Shown here: positions 54,310-64,000 of the stretch, piece after piece
How positions within the stretch are numbered: position 1 is the first letter of the stretch
Layout: each line of letters opens with the position of its first letter
NCBI GenBank assembly: GCA_017654935.2
Contig: CM065712.1
Coordinates: 27,278,154-27,342,153, forward strand
Reading direction: 5' to 3'
Origin: Phymorhynchus buccinoides
Lineage: Eukaryota > Mollusca > Gastropoda > Neogastropoda > Raphitomidae
Length of the DNA stretch: 64,000 nucleotides
Translations under genes and position numbers: made by a program
Notes under the pieces: model-generated
Database searches by the model: none
The model's input: only the letters and a program-made list of their open reading frames with translations
What the model was told of the DNA's origin: nothing

Positions 54310-55790
54310 CTGTAGTATTTTCATAGGGTAAGGTATGGGAGAGATACGATAATAATTATGAATAAGAGATGATAATGGTGAAGAGAAGAAGAACAAGGAG
54401 GAGGAGGAGGAGGAGGAGGAGGAGGAGGAGAAAAAGGAGGAGGAGGAGAAAAAGGAGGAGGAGGAGGAGAAGAAGGAAGAGAAGAAGAAGAAGAAGAAGA
54501 AGGAGGAGTTTCAGCTTCAGGTTGAGAACCTGTAGTATTATAGGGTAACGTATTGGGGAGAGGAGAGGTAGAATGATCATGATACACGTAATATCAAGTA
54601 GTGATGATAATGGTGAAGAGAAGAACAAGGAGGAGAAGAAAAATGAGGAGGAGGAGGAGGAGAAGAAGACGGAGAAGAAGAAGGAGAAGAAGGAGAAGAA
54701 GAAGAAGAAGGAGAAAGAAGAAGACGGAAGAGGAGGAAAAGAAGAAGATTGAGGAAGAAGAGGAGGAGGAGAAGAAGGAGGAGAAAAGAAGAAGAAGAAG
54801 AAGAAAGAAGAAGAAGAAGAAGAAGAAGAAGAAGAAGACGGAGGAGAAGAAGGTAATGTATTGGAGAGAGGAGAGATAGAATGATCATGATACACGTAAT
54901 ATCAAGTAGTGATGATAATGGTGAAGAGAAGAACAAGGAGGAGAAGAAAAATGAGGAGGAGGAGGAGGAGAAGAAGACGGAGAAGAAGAAGGAGAAGAAG
55001 AAGAAGAAGAAGAAGAAGAAGGAGAAGAAGAAGAAGGAGGAGGAGGAGGAAGAAGAAGAAGATTGAGGAGGAGGAGGAGGAGAAGAAGGAGAAGAAGAAG
55101 AAGAAGAAGAAGAAGAAGAAGAAGAAGAAGAAGAAGAAGAAGAAGAAGACGGAGGAGAAGAAGGTAATGTATTGGAGAGAGGAGAGATAGAATGATCATG
55201 ATACATTTAATATAAAGTAGTGATGATAATGGTGAAGAGAAGAAGAAGGAGGAGGAGGAGGAGGAGGAGAGGAGGAGGGGGAGGAGGAAAAGAAGAAGAA
55301 GAAGGAGGAGGAAGAAAAGAAGAAGAAGAAGAAGTAGAACCAAGAAAGAAGATGAAGAAGAAGAAGATGAAAAAAAGGGCCACGGCTTCAACTTAAGCAC
55401 CTAGGTAATGTTTGGAGAGATATAATAATTTAAAAAAATAAAATTAAAAAAATAAATAATAATAATTATAAGGTTGTGATGATAATGGTGAAGAAGATGA
55501 AGATGAAGAAGAAGAAGAAGAAGAAGAAGAAGAAGAAGAAGAAGACGAAGGAGGAGAGATATAAGAGGAGAAGAAGAGAAGAGAAGAAGAGAAGAGAAGA
55601 AGAAGAAGAAGAAGAAGAAAGAAGAAGAAGAAGAAGAAGAAGAAGAAGAAGAAGAAGCAGAAGAAGAAGAAGAAGAAGAAGTAGAAAAAGAAGAAAAAGG
55701 GTTTATCGAACAAGTCTTTTTGGGGGCCTCAGCCTGAGCTCGAACACTTGTTAATGCTTGGAGAGAAATATAATAATAATAATAATGACA
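54267..55790 (-). repeat. Tandem copies of an exon edge plus (GAA)n
   Basis: The 5' edge of the terminal exon and the adjoining intron are copied upstream (minus-strand sense). Exon-edge sequence (GGCCACGGCTTCA, GCTTGAGAACC) recurs at about 54,511, 55,379 and 55,699. Intron-only pieces with GGTAATGTATTGGAGAGAGG recur at 54,851 and 55,163. Each unit is followed by a (GAA/GGA)n expansion. AG acceptors are intact in the copies at 54,525 and 55,403 and are lost at about 55,750. Confidence 0.88.
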
Positions 55791-55826
55791 TGGAGAGAAG
55801 AAGAGGAAGAAGAGGAAGAAGAAACA

Positions 55827-55849
55827 CACACAGACATAAACACACACAG

Positions 55850-55883
<34 letters not shown>

Positions 55884-55912
55884 ACAGACACACACACACA
55901 CAGACACACACA

Positions 55913-55963
<51 letters not shown>

Positions 55964-55970
55964 ACACACA

Positions 55971-56061
<91 letters not shown>

Positions 56062-56090
56062 ACACACACACACACACACACACACCCACC

Positions 56091-56137
<47 letters not shown>

Positions 56138-56138
56138 C

Positions 56139-56169
<31 letters not shown>

Positions 56170-56228
56170 ACATCACCCCCCCCCCCCTCCCCACACACAC
56201 ACACACGCACGCGCGCACACACACACAC
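55827..56228. repeat. (CA)n compound microsatellite, about 400 bp
   Basis: CA dinucleotides with GACA interruptions, CCCA blocks and a C tract (56,136-56,155). It starts at the splice donor of the next exon: on the minus strand the intron begins directly with GTGTGT. Confidence 0.97.
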
Positions 56229-56393
56229 CTTGAACCAGTCATCATAGGTGGCCATCTTGTTTTTGATGACGTCACAGGCCTGTTTCATCTGGGCCACCAT
56301 CTTGGCGGTAGGGAACCCGACGTTGGCGTCATAGCGCTCGATGATCTGTTTCCTGCTCAGGCCCTTCGGGAGCGCTATGTCCAGGAACAGCAC
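56229..56393 (-). CDS. Minus-strand gene, exon e
   Basis: 165 bp, 55 codons, phase 0 at both ends. Acceptor TTTCTTCAG, donor AAG|GTGTGT merging with the GT microsatellite. It encodes VLFLDIALPKGLSRKQIIER, YDANVGFPTAKMVAQMKQAC and the end DDWFK. The alpha-helical conserved block is shared with neighbouring exons. Confidence 0.9.
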
Positions 56394-57063
56394 CTGAAGA
56401 AACGCAAGCTATACCTGTGTAACAACAGTTATTTCATGTCTGTGTGTTTGTTCGCCCTGCAACTCATGAACCTGTGCACACAATCACTTCAAATTTGGTG
56501 CGGTGGGGCGTATCATGGTACACAGATGGTCTCACAGAACATTTGAACATCATGTGCTGGTTTGCTTAAATTGTGGACTTTTCGGCCTAGTGCAGAGAGG
56601 ACACCGTTCTTTTATTAGAAATGTCTTCCTGTTGGGGTTGATCCACAAGATAGTGTTTGTTAGCAGATATACATACTGACGAGAATTCCATAAATTCGAA
56701 AGAGATCTCTCTATGTACTTGCTCATACACTATCTGTCCCCGATTGGGACAAAAAGTCAACCAGCACAATCTTTTACTTTTACTTTTATTTTATTCTTTT
56801 CACAGCACAGAGCTACCTTAAATATATACAGTTAGTGGTGTTTGTGGTTTCTTTGATCAAACATTTGAACATCCAGCGCAAATCTCCGCCAAGGCGGACT
56901 CAACGTTTCTGTAAGATCGTATATGCTGTAGTAGTAAAGGACAGTAACTCTAGGGACTGACAAGCTGGACAGGCTTACTTCCCTTGAACCGTAAACCTGA
57001 CTATATGCGAGAGGTGGGGGGGGGAGGGAGGGAGAGAGGGAGAGAGAGAGACAGAGAGATCGA

Positions 57064-57132
<69 letters not shown>

Positions 57133-57208
57133 GTCAAGTCAAGTCAAAATCATCTTAATTGAGGGTTAAAGAATAAGCTGACAAAGCGGTTTTTTCATCC
57201 TACCCTCG

Positions 57209-57240
<32 letters not shown>

Positions 57241-57660
57241 TGTGTGTGTGTGTGTGTGTACGGGCACACTAAGCTTAGCGAGTGGCTTTGCTAGTGATTA
57301 ATATAACACTCTTCTATTTTACTTTAAGATGTTAAGTTACTGTGTATTATCCATCACTTGTGACATCGAACATAGAACAAATAAACAGTTAGTGAGTATT
57401 ATAAAGCGATAAGACTTTAAAGCAATAAGATTATAAGTGAAATAGTATCATATTTTCCTACCAAAAATGTAAAAGTCAAATTCTGATTATGTTTTTCTGC
57501 GTTGATCTCATTTGTTTGTCCGCCTGTCTTTCTGTCCCCTTAGCTTTTCACCTTTCTCCCTCCCTCTCCATCACTGCCTCTGTCTCTGTCAGTCTCTCTC
57601 TACCCACTTCTGTCTGTCTGTCTGTCAGTCTCTGTCTCTATCAGTCTCTCTCTCCCCCCT

Positions 57661-57705
<45 letters not shown>

Positions 57706-57941
57706 TTCCCTTCCCCCATCTTTCTCCCTCTCTATCTCTCTCTTCCCCCTCCTCTCCCTCTCTTTCTCCCCCTCTCTCTCTCCCCTCTCTCTTTCCCTCG
57801 CCCTCTATCTATCTCTCCCCCCCTCTCTCTCTTTCCCTCTCTTTCTCCCTATGTCTCTCCCCCCCTCTCTCTCTCTTTCCCTCTCCCCCCTCTCTCCTTC
57901 CCCCTTCTCTCTTTCCTACCCCCCCTCTCTCTCTCTCTGAC
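56394..57941. other. Intron; GT and CT microsatellites
   Basis: Contains (GT)n at 57,067-57,130, (CGTG)n at 57,207-57,260 and a polypyrimidine region (57,540-57,940) with (TCTG)n. No exon or mobile element recognised. Confidence 0.6.
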
Positions 57942-58107
57942 CTGGAAAGCCAGTATTTTCCTGCTGACTTCAGTCTTGGTGAAGGTGGCGTTGAGACGGT
58001 AATCCATATCGGTGTCCAGGTAGCCCAGCTTCTCCTCGTCCTTCACGAACCACATGACGTTGCGGCGGAACGACTCGCACAGGTACGCCTCGGAGGCTTC
58101 AGTCCAG
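57942..58107 (-). CDS. Minus-strand gene, exon d
   Basis: 166 bp. It completes a split serine codon from the previous exon, then encodes WTEASEAYLCESFRRNVMWF, VKDEEKLGYLDTDMDYRLN and TKTEVSRKILAFQ. Donor CAG|GTCAGAGAG. Its acceptor (CCGTTTCAG) is the first unit of a 26-bp minisatellite that extends upstream in the intron. Confidence 0.92.
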
Positions 58108-58925
58108 CTGAAACGGAATGAAATGAAATGAATTGAGGCTGAAACGGAATGAAATGAATTGAGGCTGAAATGGAATGGAATGGAACGAAATGGAATGAAA
58201 TGAAGCTGAAACGGAATTAAATGAAAAGAATTGAGGCTGAAATGGAATGGAACGAAATTGAAGCTGAAATGGAATGAAATTAAATGAATTGAAGCTGAAA
58301 TGGAATGAAATGAATTAAAGCTGAAATGGAATGAAACGAAATGAAGCTGAAATGCAATGAAATGAATTGAAGCTGAAATGGAATGAAATGAATTGAAGCT
58401 GAAATGCAATGAAATGAAATGAAGCTGAAATGGAATGAAATGAAATGAAGCTGAAATGCAATGAAATGAATTGAAGCTGAAATGGAATGAAATGAATTGA
58501 AGCTGAAATGGAATGAAATTAAATGAATTGAAGCTGAAATGGAATGAAATGAAATGAAGTTGAAATGGAATGAAATGAATTGAAGCTGAAATGGAATGAA
58601 ATTAAATGAATTGAAGCTGAAATGGAAATGAAATGAAATGAAGTTGAAATGGAATGAAATGAATTGAAGCTGAAATGGAATGAAATGAAGCTGAAATGGA
58701 ATTAAATGAATTAAAGCTGAAATGGAATGAAACGAAAAGAAGCTGAAATGGAATGAAATGAATTGAAGCTGAAATGGAATGAAATGAATTGAAGCTGAAA
58801 TGGAATGAAATGAAGCTGAAATGGAATGAAGCTGAAATGGAATGAAATGAAATGGAATGAAATGAAATGAAGCTGAAATGGAATGAAGCTAAAATGGAAT
58901 GAAATGAAGCTGAAATGGAATGAAA
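58108..58925 (-). repeat. 26-bp minisatellite made of 3' splice-site-like units
   Basis: About 30 units of the type (plus strand) GCTGAAATGGAATGAAATGA + ATTGAA, with deletions and variants. On the minus strand each unit reads as a pyrimidine-biased stretch ending ATTTCAG, the same as the natural acceptor CATTCCGTTTCAG|CTGG of the adjacent exon. Decayed units continue at 59,288-59,370. Confidence 0.95.
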
Positions 58926-59419
58926 TGATTGTTGGCTTATAGTGTACTAAGTATGTTGTATTTTGTAAAAAAACAAACAACAACCCTCCCACATTCTTCG
59001 TTTTGTTTTTTTGCTATTTTCTTCTTTTTTGTCTTTTTTTTATACATCTATTGGTGTGTTTTTTCAGCTATAAATGGGTGCATGATGCATTGTTATCGTT
59101 GCTTAGTTTATATTTTCTTATTCCAATGCAATTGATTTTCTCATAGCTAGTCAAGTACATTCATGGATGCAGCCTTATGTTTGTAACTGAAACGTTTTGG
59201 AGTGCGCTTATAAGCTTACGGCTTGTTGTGCTCATGAAATAATTTGTGTACACTGCAATGCATTACGTCAATAAACTTTGTTTAAAACAAATGAAATGAA
59301 CTGAAATCGAAAACGAAGCAATAGTCCAATTGAAATGAAAATGAAATGAAAACTCAAATGAAGTGAAACTACATAACGTTGTGACGATACACCCACCCAC
59401 ACACGGTCACACCCACACA
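58926..59419. other. Intron, no other feature
   Basis: AT-rich; scattered TGAAATGAAA remnants of the minisatellite (59,288-59,370). Confidence 0.5.
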
Positions 59420-59568
59420 CCAGGGCCCCCAATCGCCCTGCAAAACAAGGGGTCCCAGGGACTCATGAAACTTCAATTACAGAATAGAGGGTCCTAGAGG
59501 CGGGATAGAGGGTCCCAGTGGCATAGTGAATGCTAAAAAGAATTTTTCTAGTGCATCCCTGGGACGCA

Positions 59569-59600
<32 letters not shown>

Positions 59601-59815
59601 CACACACACCCAGGGCCCCCAATCGCCCTGCAAAACAAGGGGTCCCAATGACTCCTTCACTTACAGCATAGAGGGTCCTAGAGGCGGGGGGATAGAGGGT
59701 CCCAGTGGCATTGTGAATGCTAAAAATAACTTTTCTAGTGCATCCCTGGGACCCCCTGCACATTCTTTTAGAGAGCCCTTTAGAATATTAGTGCTTCATA
59801 GACCCCCAAATGGGG
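59420..59815. mobile_element. hAT-like nonautonomous element, two partial copies
   Basis: CAGGGCCCCCAATCGCCCTG and CAAAACAAGGGGTCCCA occur at 59,420 and 59,611, about 190 bp apart, separated by (CGCA)n/(CA)n. TAGAGGGTCCCAGTGGCA and CTAGTGCATCCCTGGGAC follow in each. The family is the same as 42,887-43,355. Confidence 0.82.
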
Positions 59816-59847
59816 GTCCCTGTGAACCCTGCACACACACACAGTAC

Positions 59848-59939
59848 CTGTATTTCTGTGAGGCGGACAGTAGCATCAGCCATTCTCCAATGTGGGGACA
59901 CGCTTTCTTGGTCCTCTTCTCCTCATCCTCAATGAACTC
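59848..59939 (-). CDS. Minus-strand gene, exon c
   Basis: 92 bp between acceptor TTTTCCTCAG and donor CAG|GTACTG. It encodes EFIEDEEKRTKKACPHIGEW, LMLLSASQKY and the first two bases of a serine codon completed in exon d. Confidence 0.92.
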
Positions 59940-60029
59940 CTGAGGAAAACAAAATAAAAACGAGACGGCAACGCCATATAAACGTAGTCCCAGTTACCAG
60001 CTACACCCCCAAACATAATATACTCCAAG

Positions 60030-60261
60030 GTTAAAAATCCACCAGATCACGTGTCAAAATCACGGGTTTCACGTGTTTCCCCTCTCATAACTGGAAAGAA
60101 ATCTTGTTTTGACCAAGTCTGACTCCCATATAAATGGCCCCAAATTCGAACCGACACATCAGTTTAAAGAGCAGCCTCAATTTGAATATGGGGAAATTCG
60201 TATGTGGGTCACAGCAACCCAGAAAAACCAAGGGACTTAATCCTGGTGCGTCACTGGGTCT
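60030..60261. mobile_element. MITE with AAAGACCCA ends, copy 2
   Basis: Inverted relative to 45,460-45,690: TCCACCAGATCACGTGTC, CACGGGTTTCACGTGTTTCC and GTATGTGGGTCACAGC. It ends CACTGGGTCTTTAA, joining the TTAA-type MITE without a gap. Confidence 0.78.
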
Positions 60262-60506
60262 TTAACCCTTTCGCCGCCAGCCATTTTTCAGCCAAAAAAT
60301 ACCATCAAACTTAACTGGGTAGAGAAAAAATGTATCTGCAATGTTGGGAATTCCTCTGTGACATGTATAACATTGGGCCTATCATTACCTCCCAAAATTA
60401 GGAAAATGGGGTTTCAGATAACAGGCTCAGATTTGATGCCTTTTTAGTATCATGGGCGTTAAACCACTGTGGTGCAAAAATCCGACATTGGCGGTGAAAG
60501 GGTTAA
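60262..60506. mobile_element. TTAA-type (piggyBac-like) MITE, full copy
   Basis: TTAACCCTTTCGCCGCCAGCC to TTGGCGGTGAAAGGGTTAA, TTAA at both ends. It lies in the intron between exons b and c. Confidence 0.9.
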
Positions 60507-61170
<664 letters not shown>

Positions 61171-61180
61171 TTGTTCTCAC

Positions 61181-61426
61181 CTGCAGTCGCGTTTCCACCA
61201 AGGGCTGCAGTTTAGGGTAGGTGTCCAGTGCCCACAGCAGCAGGCGATGCAGGGCGAAGTAGCCGTTGAGGCTGTTGTCGCTGGTGTGCTGGGTGCCCTT
61301 GGAGAACTCCACCACCGTGGCCGCCATGAGGTTGGGGATGGTCTTGAGGATCTTCTCCTCCAGGGACAGGGAGGACACGCCGGGAAGGATTTGCCCCACC
61401 GCCTGGATCGTCTCTTCGAAAGTGTC
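61181..61426 (-). CDS. Minus-strand gene, exon b
   Basis: 246 bp, 82 codons, phase 0 at both ends. Acceptor CTCTCTCCAG (in a CT repeat), donor CAG|GTGAGA. It encodes DTFEETIQAVGQILPGVSSL, the block IPNLMAATVVEFSKGTQHTS and GYFALHRLLLWALDTYPKLQ, the most conserved-looking part of the protein. From memory, a very similar 'KGxxHxSxxxxxGYxxxHRLxL' helix pair occurs in large uncharacterised eukaryotic proteins, some with ubiquitin-conjugating (UBC)-like domains. The role is unknown. Confidence 0.93.
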
Positions 61427-61740
<314 letters not shown>

Positions 61741-61964
61741 TTTAACAAGGATGAAGATTTTAGGCAATGCCTATTCTTATAATCAAAACATCAGGATCTG
61801 TTAACTAATGACCTTATGTTCTTAATTTCGGAGGGCAAGGGCAGACCCTATTCTATGCATGTCAGAGAAGAATCCCCAATATAACAGACAGAATCTGTTC
61901 TCCACCCAGGTAAGTTTAATAGAAAGTTTTGGTTGAAAAATGGCTGGCTTTCAAAGGGTTAAAC
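61741..61964. other. Intron, no other feature
   Basis: Unique-looking sequence with TTGAAAAATGGCTGGC...AAGGGTTAA near the end, a possible decayed TTAA-type MITE edge. Confidence 0.4.
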
Positions 61965-62112
61965 TTTGACTTTCTTGCCAGGTGTGGTGGGACGGATACA
62001 CATAGGCAAGAAAACTTGTGCTCTCTCTCTCTCTCTCCCCTTTCTCTCCTCTCTCTCTCTTTCATACCTTGATCTCCTTCCTGTGGGTAGGGTGGATGTA
62101 CATGAGCAGGGA
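61965..62112 (-). repeat. Two degenerate copies of the 3' edge of exon a
   Basis: 62,074-62,112 (CATACCTTGATCTCCTTCC, GTGGGTAGGGTGGATGTACA) and 61,970-62,010 (CTTTCTTGCCAGGTGTGG, GGACGGATACACATAGGCA) match the exon-a end at 62,750-62,790. The nearer copy keeps a functional-looking donor (AAG|GTATGA on the minus strand). Both are embedded in CT arrays. Confidence 0.85.
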
Positions 62113-62271
62113 ACTCTTTCTCTCTCTGTCTCTCTCTCTCTCACTCTTTCTCTCTCTCTCTCTCCGTCTCTCTCTCTCTCTCTCTCATTCTCTGTCTCTC
62201 TCTCTCTCTCTCTCTCTCCGTCTCCCTCTCTCTCTCTCACTGTCTCTCTCACTTTCTCTCTCTCTCTCTCT

Positions 62272-62330
<59 letters not shown>

Positions 62331-62443
62331 TCTTTCTCTGTCTCTCTCTCTCACTCTTTTTTCTCTCTCTCACTCTTTCTCTCTCTCTCTCACTCTCTCT
62401 CTCTCTCTCTCTCCGTCTCTCTCTCTCACACTCTGTCTCTCTC

Positions 62444-62483
<40 letters not shown>

Positions 62484-62539
62484 ACTCCCTCTCTCTCTCT
62501 CTCACTCTCTCTCTCTCTCACTCTCTCTCACTCTCTCTC

Positions 62540-62582
<43 letters not shown>

Positions 62583-62627
62583 TTCTCTCTCTCTCTCTCA
62601 CTCTCTCTATCTCTCTCACACACTATC

Positions 62628-62659
<32 letters not shown>

Positions 62660-62740
62660 CGTCTCCCTCTCTCTCTCCCTCTCTCTCCCCACCCCTCTCT
62701 CTCTCCCCACCCCCTCCCTCCCCTCAACCTCTCCCCCCTC
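62113..62740. repeat. (CT)n compound microsatellite
   Basis: CT repeat with regular CTCACTCT, CTGTCT and CCGTCT interruptions. It separates exon a from its degenerate edge copies. Confidence 0.97.
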
Positions 62741-62752
62741 TCTCTCCCATAC

Positions 62753-63087
62753 CTTGATCTCCTTCCCGTGAGTGGGGTGGACGTACACGGGCAGGAAGAA
62801 CTTGAGCTCCTCCTTCAGCGAGCTGTGCACCACGTTCATGGAAGACTTCATGCCGAAGAACGACTCCCCGGACAGGAACTCGCAAGGGGTCGTCAAAGAT
62901 GGCCGGTGCGGGGGCCCGGAGACAACCAATCCGTAGCCGTAGAGGTCGTCACGTGACTGGGGCGTCTTCAACCGGAGGCGCACCTTGGAGACGTAGTCGA
63001 CGACTTGCAGCAGCATGGAAGTAGTAGCAGTAGGGGTAGGGGTGGGGGTGCTTTTTGCGGAAACGCCTTTCCCCGCTTTGCCCTTAC
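62753..63087 (-). CDS. Minus-strand gene, exon a (most upstream exon seen)
   Basis: 335 bp between acceptor CCCCCACAG (ending 63,088) and donor AAG|GTATGG. Phase 2 at its start, 111 codons, phase 0 at its end. It begins [18 protein letters not shown], then [60 protein letters not shown] and [17 protein letters not shown] methionine at 63,016 could start a shorter protein, but the acceptor and open phase suggest that more exons lie beyond the window. Confidence 0.85.
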
Positions 63088-63138
63088 CTGTGGGGGTTTG
63101 GGGGTCAATAATAAGGTGAGAGCTGTGTGAAGAATTAA

Positions 63139-63938
63139 AGGGGCACCCTGACGGATGAGTTTTTTTGCAATGTTTTGGTGTCGAGATCTGACATCAGGAA
63201 AAACACCCTTTACGGAGATCGCAACGCTCACTTTTGGTCAGGTTTCCTAAAAATCAAACCGTCAAATCGGCGATTCCTCCTTGGCGGAGGTGCTGGAAGT
63301 CAGATTCTTTCAGTGAAAGAGAAGACATGTGCCTTCTCTGACTTCTCTTTTCTAATGGCCGCCTGAGTTAGACCAAATCATTTGCATAAAATTTCCACAA
63401 ATACAAGAGAGAAAATGGAGTTTTATGTCCTCTTGGTCTGAATCAGACACATATGGGACATTTGTAAATACAAATATGGTGGGAACAATACTGGAGGCAA
63501 TGCCCGGAGGCAGTACGAAACCAGTAAAGTCCCAATTTTTTAATAATTAATACAGATAGCTGTAGCGGTGACCACGCCTCAGTTAAACCTCATCGGCTAT
63601 GGCACCGCCACAAATACAAGCCTTTTTACACAGTTTTTATACAGTTTACCAAAAGGAGTTTCGCTCACAACAAAGGAAATAGCTCCAATTTGTTTGTTTT
63701 TTACTGCACTACAAATAAGAAGAAAAAAAAGCTTCAACCACTCTCAGTGGATTCCACCCACCCCGTCCAAAATGGCTTCTCTCTCCGGCAACTCCGCCAA
63801 GGAGGAATCGCCGTTTTGACGGTTTGATTTCTAGGAAACCAGAGCAAAGTGAGTGTTCCGATCTTTGAAAAGGCTGTCTTTCTGATGACCTCGACGTGTT
63901 TCTTGCAAAAAAACCTCATCCGTCAGGGTGCCCCTTTT
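63139..63938. mobile_element. Foldback MITE with TTAA target, copy B
   Basis: TTAA (63,135-63,138) then AGGGGCACCCTGACGGATGAG, ending CATCCGTCAGGGTGCCCCTT then TTAA (63,939-63,942). The terminal arms are about 150 bp and include TCCTCCTTGGCGGAG. The centre has no coding frame. It lies upstream of exon a. Copy A is at 24,453-25,003. Confidence 0.93.
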
Positions 63939-64000
63939 AAGGGCAAAACGCACATTTTCGCCCGTTGAGGACGACAGTTGGCGTGGGGGGGGAGGGGAAG
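63939..64000. other. Window end
   Basis: Nothing recognised; ends in a G-rich run. Confidence 0.4.

Noticed and set aside
54356..55206. Ser/Leu-rich open frames in the GAA region
   Set aside because: They are translations of the purine repeat on either strand, except for the short VLKLKPW exon-edge copies.

Overview
This window is repeat-dense DNA from an animal nuclear genome, not a bacterial or viral one. Long GT, CT, CA and GAA microsatellites, spliced genes, tRNA-derived SINEs, several non-LTR retrotransposon remnants, MITEs and nested DNA transposons all point to a metazoan. The SINE types (one carrying a CCCCGAAGACGGAG...CATGGCGGGG core, another with a CTTGGGAAAG motif after a tRNA head) and the Gmr1-like LTR element suggest a marine invertebrate, most likely a gastropod mollusc. 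That assignment is inference.

Left part (1-25 kb): a 159-bp minisatellite (0.9-2.3 kb); decayed CR1/jockey-like reverse transcriptase pieces (3.4-5.0, 12.0-14.2, 14.7-16.4, 22.4-22.7 kb); a frameshifted THAP-domain exon (5.5 kb); a possible first exon of an unidentified gene on the minus strand (9.6-9.8 kb); a SINE with a perfect 17-bp target-site duplication (7.64-7.95 kb); and several palindromic MITE families, some inserted into older repeats.

Centre (25.9-39.0 kb): a Ty3/gypsy-class LTR retrotransposon in which integrase lies upstream of reverse transcriptase (protease, integrase, RT, RNase H), the order described for Gmr1-like elements. Its gag and 5' LTR are lost in a 500-N gap. Between RT and RNase H it is split by a 7,698-bp DNA transposon (29,536-37,233) with 11-bp perfect terminal inverted repeats and a 9-bp target-site duplication. 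That transposon carries an intron-containing gene for a large, coiled-coil, RNase-H-like protein with a Tudor-like C-terminus. I cannot place the family. It is the best candidate here for an undescribed system.

39-53 kb: a possible hAT-type first exon, an MCM2-like pseudogene fragment, a 0.73-kb tandem duplication that includes a SINE, several nonautonomous DNA elements (pogo/Tigger-like, hAT-like, TTAA-flanked), a non-LTR element on the minus strand and a second, MITE-invaded duplicate of part of it.

Right part (53.3-63.1 kb): the only clear host gene, on the minus strand, with six exons whose splice phases all agree. It encodes a conserved protein that I recognise only as a family of uncharacterised large eukaryotic proteins, and it ends in an Arg-Gly and Lys/Glu-rich tail. 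At three of its exon edges the boundary sequence has been copied into the neighbouring intron together with microsatellite. In one intron this has produced an array of about 30 potential 3' splice sites.
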